A stretch of 64,000 nucleotides of DNA from 13-2-20CM-68-14 sp046733295 (GCA_046733295.1 JBKPOY010000026.1:62001-126000); one strand, 5' to 3'. Counted from the first letter of the stretch, positions 34,375 through 43,295 are shown. Notes: a model not told the origin generated them from the sequence alone. Made by a program: numbers and translations.

Positions 34375-35649
34375 GTGACCACGATCGAAGCACCTGAATC
34401 ACACCTCCGCGAGAATCCCTACGAGATCGCCAGGGAGCAGCTGCGCCGAGTCGCGGAGCTGTTCGCGGTCGACCCGAACCTCGTCAACGTCCTTCAGGAG
34501 TGCAAGAAGGCGGTCGTCGTCTCGGTTCCCGTGACGATGGACGACGGGAACATCGAGGCCTTCGAGGGCTACCGCGTCACGCACAACATCGCGCGCGGGC
34601 CCTCCAAGGGTGGGATCCGCTACCACCCGGACGTCGAGCTCGACGAGGTCAAGGCGCTCGCGATGTGGATGACATGGAAGTGCGCGCTGATGGGGATCCC
34701 GTTCGGCGGCGCCAAGGGCGGGATCAGGGTGAATCCGAAGCAGCTGTCGCGGGGCGAGCTCCAGCGCATGACGCGCCGGTTCACCAGCGAGATCATCAAC
34801 GAGATCGGGCCGGAGAAGGACATTCCCGCGCCCGACGTCGGCACCGATCCGTCGGTAATGGCATGGATCTTCGACACGTACTCGATGAACAAAGGCCACT
34901 CCGTGCTCGGCGTCGTCACCGGGAAGCCGCTGAACGTCGGCGGCTCACTCGGCCGCCTCGAGGCCACGGCCCACGGTGCGCTGTACTGCATCCAGGAGGC
35001 GGTCCGGAAGCAGGGCATGTCGATGCAGGGGTTACGGGTGGCCGTCCAGGGCTTCGGCAACGTCGGCAGCTTTCTCTCGAAATTCCTCACCGAGCAGGGA
35101 GCGACCGTGATCGCCGTCTCCGACTCGAACGGCGGGATCTATGCCGAGGACGGCATCGACGTGCCGGCCGCGATCGCGCACAAGCAGGAGACCGGGACGC
35201 TCGAAGGCCTGAAGGACACGGAGGCGATCACGAACGACGACCTGCTGCTGCTCGACTGTGACGTGCTCGCTCCCTGCGCACTCGAGCAGGTGATCACCCG
35301 CGACAACGCGGCCGACATCAAGGCCAAGATCATCTGCGAGGGAGCCAACGGGCCGGTTACGCCGAGCGCCGACGAGATCCTCGACGACCGCGGGATCCTG
35401 GTGCTGCCGGACATCCTCGCGAATGCAGGCGGTGTCGTCGTCTCGTACTTCGAGTGGGTGCAGGGCCTCCAGGAGTACTTCTGGAAGGAAGACGAGATCA
35501 ACTCGAAGCTCCGCGACATCACGACGCGCGCGTTCAACGAGACCTGGCGGGTCTTCGAGGAGCGCAAGACGAGCATGCGCCTGGCCGCCTACGGCCTCGC
35601 CGTCCGGCGGGTCGCGGACGCGACCATCACGCGCGGGCTCTACCCCTAG
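34375..35649 (+). CDS. gdhA: Glu/Leu/Phe/Val dehydrogenase (glutamate dehydrogenase)
   Basis: A 424-residue hexameric-type dehydrogenase for reversible oxidative deamination of glutamate. It shows the substrate-binding PSKGGIRYHPDV, the catalytic-lysine block WKCALMGIPFGGAKGGI, the DIPAPDVGTDPSVMAWIFDTYS loop and the dinucleotide-binding VAVQGFGNVGSFLSKFL, then LPDILANAGGVVVSYFEWVQG. Length fits the about 420-residue bacterial/archaeal class rather than the 450-residue NADP-specific E. coli type. It has its own promoter and a proper Shine-Dalgarno sequence. Coenzyme preference cannot be read with certainty. Confidence 0.93.
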   Translation: MTTIEAPESHLRENPYEIAREQLRRVAELFAVDPNLVNVLQECKKAVVVSVPVTMDDGNIEAFEGYRVTHNIARGPSKGGIRYHPDVELDEVKALAMWMTWKCALMGIPFGGAKGGIRVNPKQLSRGELQRMTRRFTSEIINEIGPEKDIPAPDVGTDPSVMAWIFDTYSMNKGHSVLGVVTGKPLNVGGSLGRLEATAHGALYCIQEAVRKQGMSMQGLRVAVQGFGNVGSFLSKFLTEQGATVIAVSDSNGGIYAEDGIDVPAAIAHKQETGTLEGLKDTEAITNDDLLLLDCDVLAPCALEQVITRDNAADIKAKIICEGANGPVTPSADEILDDRGILVLPDILANAGGVVVSYFEWVQGLQEYFWKEDEINSKLRDITTRAFNETWRVFEERKTSMRLAAYGLAVRRVADATITRGLYP

Positions 35650-35678
35650 GCGGCAAGTGCGGCGCCGGCCGGAGGCCA

Positions 35679-35936
35679 GTGCGTAGCCCGCACGTCGTTC
35701 TCTTTAAAGCAGCCGGCTGCCACCTCTGCGAGCGCGCTCGGGCGCAGCTGTCCGAGCTCCGCGACGAGCTCGGGTTCGAGCTCGAGGAGGTCACGATCGA
35801 CGGCGACGCGGGGCTCGAGGCCCGCTACCGGCAGTGGATCCCGGTCGTCGAGATCGAGGGCGAGCGCGTCTGCACGTACTACGTCCAGCCCGAGCCGTTC
35901 CGGCGGCGGCTGGCGGCCGCACAAACAGGCGCGTGA
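35679..35936 (+). CDS. glutaredoxin-like (DUF836) protein
   Basis: An 85-residue thioredoxin-fold protein with the redox motif CHLCERA near residue 14 (FKAAGCHLCERAR), the cis-proline strand WIPVVEIEGERVCTYYV and a short C-terminal helix. This matches the DUF836 glutaredoxin-like family, small proteins often encoded alone with unknown partners. GTG 35679 follows GGAGG at suitable distance. It lies between the dehydrogenase gene and rex, a redox sensor, so a redox-related role is plausible. Confidence 0.8.
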   Translation: MRSPHVVLFKAAGCHLCERARAQLSELRDELGFELEEVTIDGDAGLEARYRQWIPVVEIEGERVCTYYVQPEPFRRRLAAAQTGA

Positions 35937-35997
35937 GGGCCGAGTTTGTGACATCCCAAGGCGGCACCCTGAGCGGAATTGGCACAATGCTCGTGCG

Positions 35998-36648
35998 GTG
36001 TTACTAAGTACGGAGCCGACCGACTTCCAGACCGATCGTCTCGGCGTCGGGGTCGCGGCCCGGCTGAGCCGTTACCTGCAGGTGCTCACGCAGGCGAAGA
36101 AGATGGGCAAGGACCGCATCTCCTCCCAGGAGATCGCCGACTACACGAACATCAACGCCACGCAGATCCGGCGCGACCTGTCCGCGTTCGGGAAGTTCGG
36201 CAAGCGGGGCGTCGGGTACAACATCGACTCGCTACTGGGCGAGATCCGCAAGATCCTGAGGACGCAGGGGCAGCACAACGTCGCGCTCGTCGGCGCGGGC
36301 CGGCTTGGCCAGGCGATCGCCAGCTCGCCGATCTTCGCCGAGCATGGAATCAACATCGCGTGCGTCTTCGACACCGATCCGGAGAAGCTCGGGCGGCAGA
36401 TCGGCTCGATGACGGTGAGCGACTACCGGCAGCTGAACGATGCGGTCCGCGAGAAGAACATCATCGTCGGCGTGCTCGCGGTCCCCGCCGAGAGCGCCCA
36501 GGAGGTCGCCGACGAGCTGGTCAGCTCAGGCGTGAAGATCATCTTCAACTACTCCGAGGCGCTCCTCGACGTGCCCCAGGACGTCCAGGTCCACACGTCG
36601 AACCCGGCCGTGGAGCTTCTCCACGCGCTCTACTTCCACCTGACCTAG
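35998..36648 (+). CDS. rex: redox-sensing transcriptional repressor Rex
   Basis: A 216-residue repressor that senses the NADH/NAD+ ratio. The N-terminal winged helix (about 15-90) has RLSRYLQVLTQ, the recognition region SSQEIADYTNINATQIRRDLSAFGKFGKRGVGYN, and the C-terminal Rossmann domain has VALVGAGRLGQAIA (about 100-113) and FNYSEALLDVP. All are canonical. GTG 35998 is taken; CACAAT ends 9 nt upstream. Rex typically represses respiratory and fermentative genes when NADH is low; no clear target operator is seen in this window. Confidence 0.95.
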   Translation: MLLSTEPTDFQTDRLGVGVAARLSRYLQVLTQAKKMGKDRISSQEIADYTNINATQIRRDLSAFGKFGKRGVGYNIDSLLGEIRKILRTQGQHNVALVGAGRLGQAIASSPIFAEHGINIACVFDTDPEKLGRQIGSMTVSDYRQLNDAVREKNIIVGVLAVPAESAQEVADELVSSGVKIIFNYSEALLDVPQDVQVHTSNPAVELLHALYFHLT

Positions 36649-36653
36649 CCCTC

Positions 36654-37604
36654 CTAGTCCGAGCTCGGCTCGTCCCGCGGCGGGAGGAAGGGCTCGCGGT
36701 CCTCCGGGTGGCCGGCTTCGATCTGGCGGCCGCGCTCGACCTCGGCGTTCAGCTCCGCGCCGAGCAGCACGGAGACGTTGGTCAGCCAGAGCCAGACGAG
36801 GAAGATGATGATCCCGCCGAGCGACCCGTACGTCTTGTTGTACGACCCGAAGTTCGCCACGTAGACGGCGAAGGCCGCCGAGGCGACGATCCACAGCCCG
36901 ATCGCGAGGATGCCGCCCGGAGTCAGCCACCTGAACTTCGGATGCCGGACGTTCGGCGACGTGTAGTAGAGGATCGCGAGCATCAACGCGACGATCAGGA
37001 CGAGCACCGGCCACTTCGCGATGTCCCAGACGGTCGTGGCGGTGCCGCCGATCCCGATCAGCTTCCCGACACGGTCGGCCAGCGGCCCGGTGACGACGAC
37101 CGCGATCGCGGTCACGGAGAGAAGCAGCAGCATGACGAGCGTGATCGCGACCCGGAGCGGAACCGTTTTCCAGATCGGCCGGCCCTCGTCCACGTCCCAG
37201 ATCACGTTGGACGCGCGCATGAAGGCGCCGATGTAGCCCGAGGCGGCCCAGATCGCGCCGGCGAGGCCGACGACGAAGAGGATTCCCGCGCCACCGCGAC
37301 TCTGCGTCAGGCCGTGCAGCGAATCCTCGAGGATCTGATGTGCCGGGCCCGGGGCGAAGGTGCCGAGGTTGTCCAGGAGCGGTTCGGTCGCAGAGGTGCC
37401 GATCAGCCCCAGCACGGAGACGAGGGCGATCATCGCCGGGAAGATCGACAGGATCCCGTAGTAGGTGAGCGCGGCGGCCCAGTCCGTGAGGTTGTCGGCG
37501 TTGAACTCGCGCAGCGTCCGCTTCAGCGCGTCGCCCCAGGCGCTCCTCGACAGACGTGTCGGCTCATCCGGTGCGTCGTGCTCCCGGCTGCGAACGGTGG
37601 CCAT
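36654..37604 (-). CDS. YihY/virulence factor BrkB family membrane protein
   Basis: A 316-residue protein with six membrane helices between about residues 45 and 280. It shows the family core LTDWAAALTYYGILSIFPAMIALVSVLG and the later TYGSLGGIIIFLVWLWLTNVSVLLGAELNAEVER, both diagnostic for YihY/BrkB (formerly called RNase BN). The N- and C-terminal tails are hydrophilic and probably cytoplasmic. The family's activity is unsettled. It converges with rex across 5 bp. Confidence 0.88.
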   Translation of the reverse strand: MATVRSREHDAPDEPTRLSRSAWGDALKRTLREFNADNLTDWAAALTYYGILSIFPAMIALVSVLGLIGTSATEPLLDNLGTFAPGPAHQILEDSLHGLTQSRGGAGILFVVGLAGAIWAASGYIGAFMRASNVIWDVDEGRPIWKTVPLRVAITLVMLLLLSVTAIAVVVTGPLADRVGKLIGIGGTATTVWDIAKWPVLVLIVALMLAILYYTSPNVRHPKFRWLTPGGILAIGLWIVASAAFAVYVANFGSYNKTYGSLGGIIIFLVWLWLTNVSVLLGAELNAEVERGRQIEAGHPEDREPFLPPRDEPSSD

Positions 37605-38329
37605 GCCTTTGTGGTCGACCGGCCGGGCTCATACGAAACACCTCGGGACGGGACCCCGGCCCAAACGCCCCTCGAAGCGGCCGAAACAGTCGTGTCTGTG
37701 CGTAACGAAAGTGTGACTTTTCGTCCACACCCGTCCGCGCGCGCCAGTTCGTGGGGACAGTCCCCGCGCGAAGCGCCCGCCGCCGGCGGGCGCTTCGCGC
37801 GGTCGCGGCCGGGGCCGCACCGGACGAGGTCGCGCTTGCCGTCGCGGGCTTGGACCGTGTCCCTGCCCTTGCCGCCGAGGAGGGTGTCCTTGCCGGGCCC
37901 GCCGATCAGCGTGCCGCGCTCGACGAGATCGTTGCCGGCGCCACAGTCCTCGACCTCGGCGCCGGGACCGCCGACGAGGTGGTCGTCTCCGTCGCCGCCT
38001 TCGAGGTCCGTCGTCGCCCTGGTCGCCCACGAGCTCGTCGTCGCCGTCCGTGCCGGCGAGCTCGCCGCCGCCGTCTTCGCCCTCCGCCGTGGGCTCGTCG
38101 ACGCAGGTCTCGTCCACGCTGGGATCGCAGGGCTCCTCGCCCGGGTCGCCGAGATCTCCGTCCTCGGCGAGCGGTTCGCAAAGCTCCGCCGTGGGGTCAC
38201 AGGCGGTGGGGGCTGGATCGGTCTTGACCGTGGTCGGTCCGGCCGTCGCGACGGTTCGCGCCGAGCAGCGAGCGTGGCCACCAGAACCGCAAGCTTCAAC
38301 GCGCGAGCGCCGTACTCTCGTAGCATCAT
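37523..38329 (-). pseudogene. RTX-type calcium-binding repeat protein, frame disrupted twice
   Basis: On the minus strand, ATG 38329 opens a signal peptide (MMLREYGARALKLAVLVATLAA). The following sequence makes sense only in a second frame (from ARTVATAGPTTVKTD to GTDGDDELVGDQGDD, about 38265-38010). It is acidic and paired-cysteine-rich, ending in an RTX nonapeptide. The original frame then resumes at about 38007 with more RTX repeats (LEGGDGDDHLVGGPG, TLIGGPGKDTLLGGKGRDT). Two compensating indels, near 38245-38270 and 38005-38012, would explain this. The C-terminal frame stays open to 37523 and overlaps the YihY start, so the true end is uncertain. Either a decayed gene or two base errors; the rest of this 818-bp stretch holds no other gene. 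Confidence 0.6.
37766..37800. repeat. 16-bp perfect hairpin
   Basis: GCGCGAAGCGCCCGCC, a 3-nt GCC loop and the exact complement form a very stable hairpin. It is immediately preceded by the smaller palindrome GGGGACAGTCCCC (overlapping 37752-37766). Both lie near the 3' end of the disrupted RTX-like gene, and no U-run follows. Confidence 0.6.
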
Positions 38330-38422
38330 CGAAAGATCACCTCGATAAGGGCCGCTGGACACGCCCGGTATCGGCTCCGCCGGAGCCCTCACACCCTCAC
38401 TCGAACAGGTAAAGCCTCCCGC

Positions 38423-39676
38423 ATGAAGATCCTGCTCTGGCACGGCTACCTGCTCGGCGGGACGGGCTCAAACGTCTACACGCGCGCGCTCGCGCGCGCG
38501 TGGTCCAGGATCGGCCACGAGGTCGTCGTCTTCAGCCAGGAGCCCGACCCCGGCTCGTTCGACCTCGCCGGCGCCCGCGTGGTGCGTCCCGAGCTGCCCG
38601 GCGGCATTCTGCCGGTCTTCGTGCTCGACCGCTACGAGGGGCTCGAGCCAAAGCTGCTCCAGAACCTCACCCCCGCGGAGCGGGAAGGGTACGTCGCCTC
38701 GAATGCGACCGCCCTCCGCGCTGAGCTGCCCGCCGACCTCGTCTTCGCAAACCACGTCCTGCTCGGGGGGCCTGTCGGCGCCGCGGCGGGCGCTCCCTAT
38801 GCGGTCAAGGCGCACGGCTCGGAGCTCGAGTACTCGATGCGGGGCAACAACGGCCTGGCGGCGTGGGGGAGAGCCTCCCTGGCGGAGGCGCGGGCCACCT
38901 TCGTCGGCTCCGCGCACATCCGCGCGGTGCTGGAGGAGGTCGTCGGCCATGTCGACCGAGTCCACGAGGTGCCCCCCGGCGTCGACGTGGACGAGTTCGT
39001 CTCCGAGGCCCGCCACGAGGCGCTCGCGCGCCTGCTCGAGGAGGCCGACCGCGACCCCCCGAACCCGGGCAACGCCCAGGAGCGCCTCCCCGACGAGGGA
39101 AACGCCGAGCGCCTGCGCGAGTGGTTCGCGAGCGAGGAGCCGACGATCCTCTACTTCGGGAAGCTGCTCTACAACAAGGGCGTCCACCTGCTCTTCGACG
39201 CGCTGCGTCAAACCGGTGCGAAGCAACGGGCGGTCATCGTCGGCTTCGGCGACTACCGCGAGGAACTCGAGCGGATGGCGCCCGAGCGCGTGCTCTTCAC
39301 GGGCCCGCTCGAGCACAGGCACCTCGCGCACCTGATCCCGTTGTGCGAGGTGACCGTCGTCCCTTCGATCTTTCCCGAGGCCTTCGGCATGGTCGCGGCC
39401 GAGGCCGCCGCGGGAGGTTCGCTGCCGCTCGTCGCCCGCCACTCCGGCCTCGCCGAGATCGCCGAGGGGCTCGAGGCGGAGTATCCGAGTTCCTCGCGCG
39501 AGCTTGCGAGCTTCACGCCGAACGACCCAGCGGATCTCGCCCGGAAGCTCGGGCGGCTGCTCGCGCTCGACCCCGGCGAACGGCGCGAGCTCCGCGCAGC
39601 GGCGAGGCGGGCTGTCGTCGAGCGCTGGAGCTGGACGCGCGTCGCGGAGCGATTGCTCCAACCCTTCAACAACTAA
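38423..39676 (+). CDS. glycosyltransferase family 4
   Basis: A 417-residue GT-B-fold enzyme. The N-terminal domain starts MKILLWHGYLLGGTGSNVYTRALARAW with the acceptor-side GG loop. The C-terminal nucleotide-sugar-binding domain has ILYFGKLLYNKGVHLLFDAL and the EPEAFG-like signature IFPEAFGMVAAEAAAGG, where glutamates contact the donor. A charged insertion at about 205-235 (ADRDPPNPGNAQERLPDEGN) is unusual. The sugar and acceptor are unknown. Its stop lies 13 bp before the YbdK-type ligase. ATG 38423 follows a weak -10-like TAAAGC by 7 nt. Confidence 0.85.
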   Translation: MKILLWHGYLLGGTGSNVYTRALARAWSRIGHEVVVFSQEPDPGSFDLAGARVVRPELPGGILPVFVLDRYEGLEPKLLQNLTPAEREGYVASNATALRAELPADLVFANHVLLGGPVGAAAGAPYAVKAHGSELEYSMRGNNGLAAWGRASLAEARATFVGSAHIRAVLEEVVGHVDRVHEVPPGVDVDEFVSEARHEALARLLEEADRDPPNPGNAQERLPDEGNAERLREWFASEEPTILYFGKLLYNKGVHLLFDALRQTGAKQRAVIVGFGDYREELERMAPERVLFTGPLEHRHLAHLIPLCEVTVVPSIFPEAFGMVAAEAAAGGSLPLVARHSGLAEIAEGLEAEYPSSSRELASFTPNDPADLARKLGRLLALDPGERRELRAAARRAVVERWSWTRVAERLLQPFNN

Positions 39677-39679
39677 AGT
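39674..39679 (+). promoter_or_regulatory. -10-like hexamer before the YbdK-type gene
   Basis: TAAAGT overlaps the glycosyltransferase stop codon and ends 10 nt before ATG 39690. No ribosome-binding site is present, so a leaderless message is likely if it is used. Confidence 0.4.
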
Positions 39680-39689
39680 GGTTCGCCCC

Positions 39690-40847
39690 ATGGGCGACAC
39701 CCAGAGGCTGACGCCTGACGAGCAGATCCGCTCGGCTCGTGAGGCCTACGAGGACGGAACCGACTTCACGCTCGCCGTCGAGGAGGAGTTCGCCGTGCTC
39801 GATCCGGAGACGCTCGAGCTCGCCAGCCGGTTCGAGGAGCTGCAGTCGGCCGCGAAGGGGACGCCGCTCGAAGAGCACCTCGTCGGCGAGCTGATCGCGT
39901 CGGAGGTCGAGGTGCGTACGGGCCGCTGCGAGACGTTCGCCGAGGCGGCGGCGAAGCTCGGTGAGCGCCGCGAGCAGCTCGACGAGCTGGCCGGGAGTCT
40001 CGGGATCGCTCTCGCCGCGTCCGGGACGCATCCCTGGAGCCGCTGGCAGGACCAGCGGATCATCGACACACCGCACTACCGCCGGAACGACGAGCTGTTG
40101 CGCTACGTCGTCTGGCGCAACAACACGTTCGGCCTCCACGTGCACGTCGGGATCAGGGGCGCCGACCGCGCGATCGCCGTCTGCAACGCGCTTCGCAACT
40201 ACCTCCCGGAGCTCCTCGCGGTCTCGGCCAGCTCGCCCTTCGTCGAGGGCGTCTTCACGTACCTGCACTCCGCCCGGACGGAGATCTTCACCAAGATGTT
40301 CCCGCGCTGCGGCATCCCGGACGCCTACGCGGGCTGGCCGGGCTTCGAGGAGTACGTCCGCTTCCTCTACGGCACCGGCTCGATCACCGAGCACACGCAG
40401 ATCTGGTGGAGCGTACGGCCCCATCTCGCGTTTCCGACCGTGGAGATCCGGATCTGCGACGCCCAGCCGGACCTGGAGGAAGCGCGCTCGCTGGCGGCGC
40501 TCTGCTACTCGCTGACGGTGCGGATCGCACGCGCCCTCGACGACGGGGAGCCGTTGCCCGATCATCCGCACCGGCTGATCGAGGAGAACTTCTGGCGGGC
40601 GATCCGAAACGGCCTCGCGGGCGAGCTGATCGATCTCGACACCGGCGACGTTCGCCCGGCCCGGGCGCACCTCGAGCAGCTGCTCGAGTGGGTCGCGCCG
40701 GTCGCGGAGGAGCTGGGTGCGGCGCACTGTCTCGCGGTGCCGGCCGCCAACTCCGCCGAACGCCAGATGGCCCGGCACGAGGACGGTGCGACGATGCAGG
40801 AGATCTACGCCGATCTCGCGCGTAGGCCGGAGCCGGTTCGTGGCTGA
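39690..40847 (+). CDS. carboxylate-amine ligase, YbdK / glutamate-cysteine ligase 2 family
   Basis: A 385-residue ATP-dependent ligase. Typical blocks are TLAVEEEFAVLDPETLEL (metal/ATP glutamates, about 29-46), LIASEVEVRTGRCETFAEA, the WRNNTFGLHVHVGI strand, QIWWSVRPHLAFPTVEIRICDAQP and HRLIEENFWRAIRNGL. The family includes weak gamma-glutamylcysteine ligases (YbdK) and mycothiol-era actinobacterial relatives with other substrates, so the amine acceptor is not fixed. It overlaps the DUF1844 gene by 8 bp. Confidence 0.88.
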   Translation: MGDTQRLTPDEQIRSAREAYEDGTDFTLAVEEEFAVLDPETLELASRFEELQSAAKGTPLEEHLVGELIASEVEVRTGRCETFAEAAAKLGERREQLDELAGSLGIALAASGTHPWSRWQDQRIIDTPHYRRNDELLRYVVWRNNTFGLHVHVGIRGADRAIAVCNALRNYLPELLAVSASSPFVEGVFTYLHSARTEIFTKMFPRCGIPDAYAGWPGFEEYVRFLYGTGSITEHTQIWWSVRPHLAFPTVEIRICDAQPDLEEARSLAALCYSLTVRIARALDDGEPLPDHPHRLIEENFWRAIRNGLAGELIDLDTGDVRPARAHLEQLLEWVAPVAEELGAAHCLAVPAANSAERQMARHEDGATMQEIYADLARRPEPVRG

Positions 40848-41154
40848 GGAACCGCCGCGGCAGCCGCCCGAGAGCGAGCAGGAGCTGATTGCGGAGCTCC
40901 AGGCCGAGCTTCGGCAGCTCAAGGTCTCCGACCTCCTCCTGCAGACCGTCTACACCGTCTCTTCGCTGGGCTACCACAGGCTGAGCGGCGAGGACAAGGA
41001 TCTCGAGCAGGCCCAGCTGGCGATCGAGGCGCTGAAGGCGCTGTTGCCGGTGCTCGAGGGCGCCGTTCCCGACGAGACCCTGCGCGACTTCAATCAGGTG
41101 GTCGCGAACATGCAGCTCGCGTACGCAGCCGCGGCCGGCGAGAAGTCGGAGTAG
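40840..41154 (+). CDS. DUF1844 family protein
   Basis: A 104-residue, mainly helical protein. The core LIAELQAELRQLKVSDLLLQTVYTVSSLGYHRLSG followed by DLEQAQLAIEALKALLPVLEG is the DUF1844 pattern. No membrane segment or catalytic motif. GTG 40840 overlaps the ligase stop, so the genes are translated together. Function unknown; family members are frequently encoded near translation or cell-envelope genes in actinobacteria and deltaproteobacteria. Confidence 0.75.
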   Translation: MAEEPPRQPPESEQELIAELQAELRQLKVSDLLLQTVYTVSSLGYHRLSGEDKDLEQAQLAIEALKALLPVLEGAVPDETLRDFNQVVANMQLAYAAAAGEKSE

Positions 41155-41205
41155 AAGGCGTGGCGGGCTCGGCGCGCCGGGAGCGCCCTGTGATAAAAAC
41201 TCGCC

Positions 41206-41225
41206 GCGCCGAGGTCACTCGGCGC
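41206..41225 (+). promoter_or_regulatory. hairpin in the leader of the pyrophosphatase gene
   Basis: GCGCCGAG-GTCA-CTCGGCGC is a perfect 8-bp stem with a tetraloop, about 10 nt before the Shine-Dalgarno GAGGGAGG of the gene at TTG 41247. A GATAAAAA stretch just upstream (41191-41199) could be the -10. There is no U-run, so an mRNA-stabilising or translation-modulating role is more likely than termination. Confidence 0.45.
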
Positions 41226-41246
41226 TGACTTTGTGAGGGAGGCAGA

Positions 41247-43295
41247 TTGAGCTCGTTTTTCCACGATCACACCGTGCTGTTCGCGCTTCTGTGCGCGGGT
41301 GTCGCGATCGGGTCGGGGATCGGCCTGAGCGTCTGGGTGCTCGGCCAGCCCGCCGGCAACGACCGCATGCGCGAGATCAGCCGCGCCGTCCAGGAAGGCG
41401 CTGCGGCGTATCTTCGGCGCCAGTACACGACGATCGCTGCGGTCTCGATCGTGCCCTTCCTCGTGCTCGGCTTCTACGACAAGTTGGGCTGGGGAACAGC
41501 AATCGGCTTCCTGATCGGCGCCGTGCTCTCGGCGGCGGCGGGCTTCATCGGAATGAACGTCGCAGTTCGCGCCAATGTGCGCACGGCCGAGGCGGCGCGC
41601 AGCGGTCTGCGGCCGGCGCTCAACGTGGCTTTTCGCGCCGGCTCCGTAACCGGGCTGATGGTGGTGGGTCTCGGCCTGCTCGGTGTCGCGGGCTACTACT
41701 GGATCCTGACGAGCTGGTTCGACAACTCGCAAGACTCCGCCATCCGTGACCTGGTCGGGCTCGCTTTCGGCGGCTCGCTGATCTCGGTCTTCGCGCGACT
41801 CGGCGGCGGCATCTACACGAAGGCCGCGGACGTCGGCGCCGACCTCGTCGGCAAGATCGAGGCCGGGATCCCGGAGGACGACCCGCGGAACCCCGCCGTG
41901 ATCGCCGACAATGTGGGCGACAACGTCGGCGACTGCGCCGGCATGGCCGCCGACCTCTTCGAGACGTACGCGGTGACCGCCGTCGCGGTGATGCTGCTCG
42001 GGCTCAGCTTCCCGCTGCACGGCCGGCTGCCGCTTTACCCGCTCGCGATCGGCGGCGTCTCGATCCTCGCGTCGGTGATCGGCGTCTTCTTCGCGCGCGT
42101 GGGTCGGCGTGGCTCGATCATGAACGCGCTCTACAAGGCCGTGACCGTCGCGACGATCCTCTCCGCGCTCGGCTTCATCCCGGTCACGCTCGCGTTCGAC
42201 GACAACAGCAAGTACGTGTTCAGCGACCTCTACCTGTCGGCGATCGTCGGCCTGATCGTCACGTTCTTGCTCGTCGCCATCACCGAGTTCTACACCGGCA
42301 CGCGCTGGCGGCCGGTCAAGTCGATCTCGCGCGCGTCCCAGACCGGGCACGCGACGAACATCATCGAAGGCCTCGCCGTAGGGATGCAGGCGACAGCCGC
42401 GCCGGTGATCGTGATCGCGGCCGGAATCCTCGTCGCGCACCACTTCGCGGGCCTCTACGGGATCGGGGTCGCCGTGATGGCCCAGCTCTCGATGACCGGA
42501 CTGATCGTGGCGCTCGACGCGTACGGCCCCGTCACCGACAACGCCGGCGGGATCGCCGAGATGGCGGAGCTGCCCGAATCCGTGCGCGCGATCACCGACC
42601 CGCTCGACGCGGTCGGCAACACGACGAAGGCCGTGACGAAGGGGTATGCGATCGGCTCGGCGGCGCTCGCCGCGCTCGTCCTCTTCGACAGCTACCACAG
42701 CGAGCTCGACCGGCAGGGCCTCGCCGGAGTCACCTTCGCGCTCGACGACGCATGGGTGATCGCCGGCCTGTTCATCGGCGGCCTGATGCCGTTCCTGTTC
42801 GCCTCGCTGGCGATGGAGGCGGTGGGCCGGGTCGGCGGCCAGGTCGTCACGGAGGTCAGGCGCCAGTTCCGCGAGATCCCCGGGATCATGGAGGGGACCG
42901 CGCGGCCCGAGTACGGTCGCGCGATCGACATCGTCACCGGGTCGGCGATCAAGAGCATGCTCGTGCCGGCGCTGATCCCGATCGCGATCCCGATCATCGT
43001 GGGGCTGATCAGCGTCCGCATGCTCGGGGGGCTTCTGATCGGGACGATCGTCACCGGCCTGTTCCTCGCGATCGCGATGACGTCTGGCGGCGGCGCCTGG
43101 GACAACGCCAAGAAGCTGATCGAGGACGGCGCCTTCGGCGGCAAGGGCTCGGAGGCCCACGCGGCGGCCGTGACTGGCGATACGGTCGGCGATCCCTACA
43201 AGGACACCGCCGGGCCCGCGATCAACCCGATGATCAAGATCGCCAACATCGTGGCGATCCTGATCATCCCCCTCCTGGTCTCGATTCACGGCTAG
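41247..43295 (+). CDS. hppA: membrane-bound proton-pumping pyrophosphatase
   Basis: A 682-residue integral membrane enzyme that couples pyrophosphate hydrolysis to proton export. About 16 hydrophobic segments are visible. The catalytic signature DVGADLVGKIEAGIPEDDPRNPAVIADNVGDNVGDCAGMAADLFE (about 194-238) and the C-terminal SGGGAWDNAKK and GDTVGDPYKDTAGPAINPMIKI blocks are intact. The GNTTKAVTKG motif carries Lys where potassium-dependent enzymes have Ala, which by family rules predicts the K+-independent H+-pumping class. The start is TTG 41247, supported by GAGGGAGG. The leader contains a hairpin. Confidence 0.96.
   Translation: MSSFFHDHTVLFALLCAGVAIGSGIGLSVWVLGQPAGNDRMREISRAVQEGAAAYLRRQYTTIAAVSIVPFLVLGFYDKLGWGTAIGFLIGAVLSAAAGFIGMNVAVRANVRTAEAARSGLRPALNVAFRAGSVTGLMVVGLGLLGVAGYYWILTSWFDNSQDSAIRDLVGLAFGGSLISVFARLGGGIYTKAADVGADLVGKIEAGIPEDDPRNPAVIADNVGDNVGDCAGMAADLFETYAVTAVAVMLLGLSFPLHGRLPLYPLAIGGVSILASVIGVFFARVGRRGSIMNALYKAVTVATILSALGFIPVTLAFDDNSKYVFSDLYLSAIVGLIVTFLLVAITEFYTGTRWRPVKSISRASQTGHATNIIEGLAVGMQATAAPVIVIAAGILVAHHFAGLYGIGVAVMAQLSMTGLIVALDAYGPVTDNAGGIAEMAELPESVRAITDPLDAVGNTTKAVTKGYAIGSAALAALVLFDSYHSELDRQGLAGVTFALDDAWVIAGLFIGGLMPFLFASLAMEAVGRVGGQVVTEVRRQFREIPGIMEGTARPEYGRAIDIVTGSAIKSMLVPALIPIAIPIIVGLISVRMLGGLLIGTIVTGLFLAIAMTSGGGAWDNAKKLIEDGAFGGKGSEAHAAAVTGDTVGDPYKDTAGPAINPMIKIANIVAILIIPLLVSIHG

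Noticed and set aside
35941..35990. Rex autoregulatory operator before rex
   Set aside because: TTGTGA at 35946-35951 gives one half-site, but the facing TCACAA half is missing, so the evidence is too weak.
41094..43289. Very long open frame antisense to the pyrophosphatase gene
   Set aside because: Its translation is a low-complexity Asp/Arg/His/Glu mix typical of the antisense frame of GC-rich membrane-protein genes. The plus strand carries the intact catalytic motifs of hppA.
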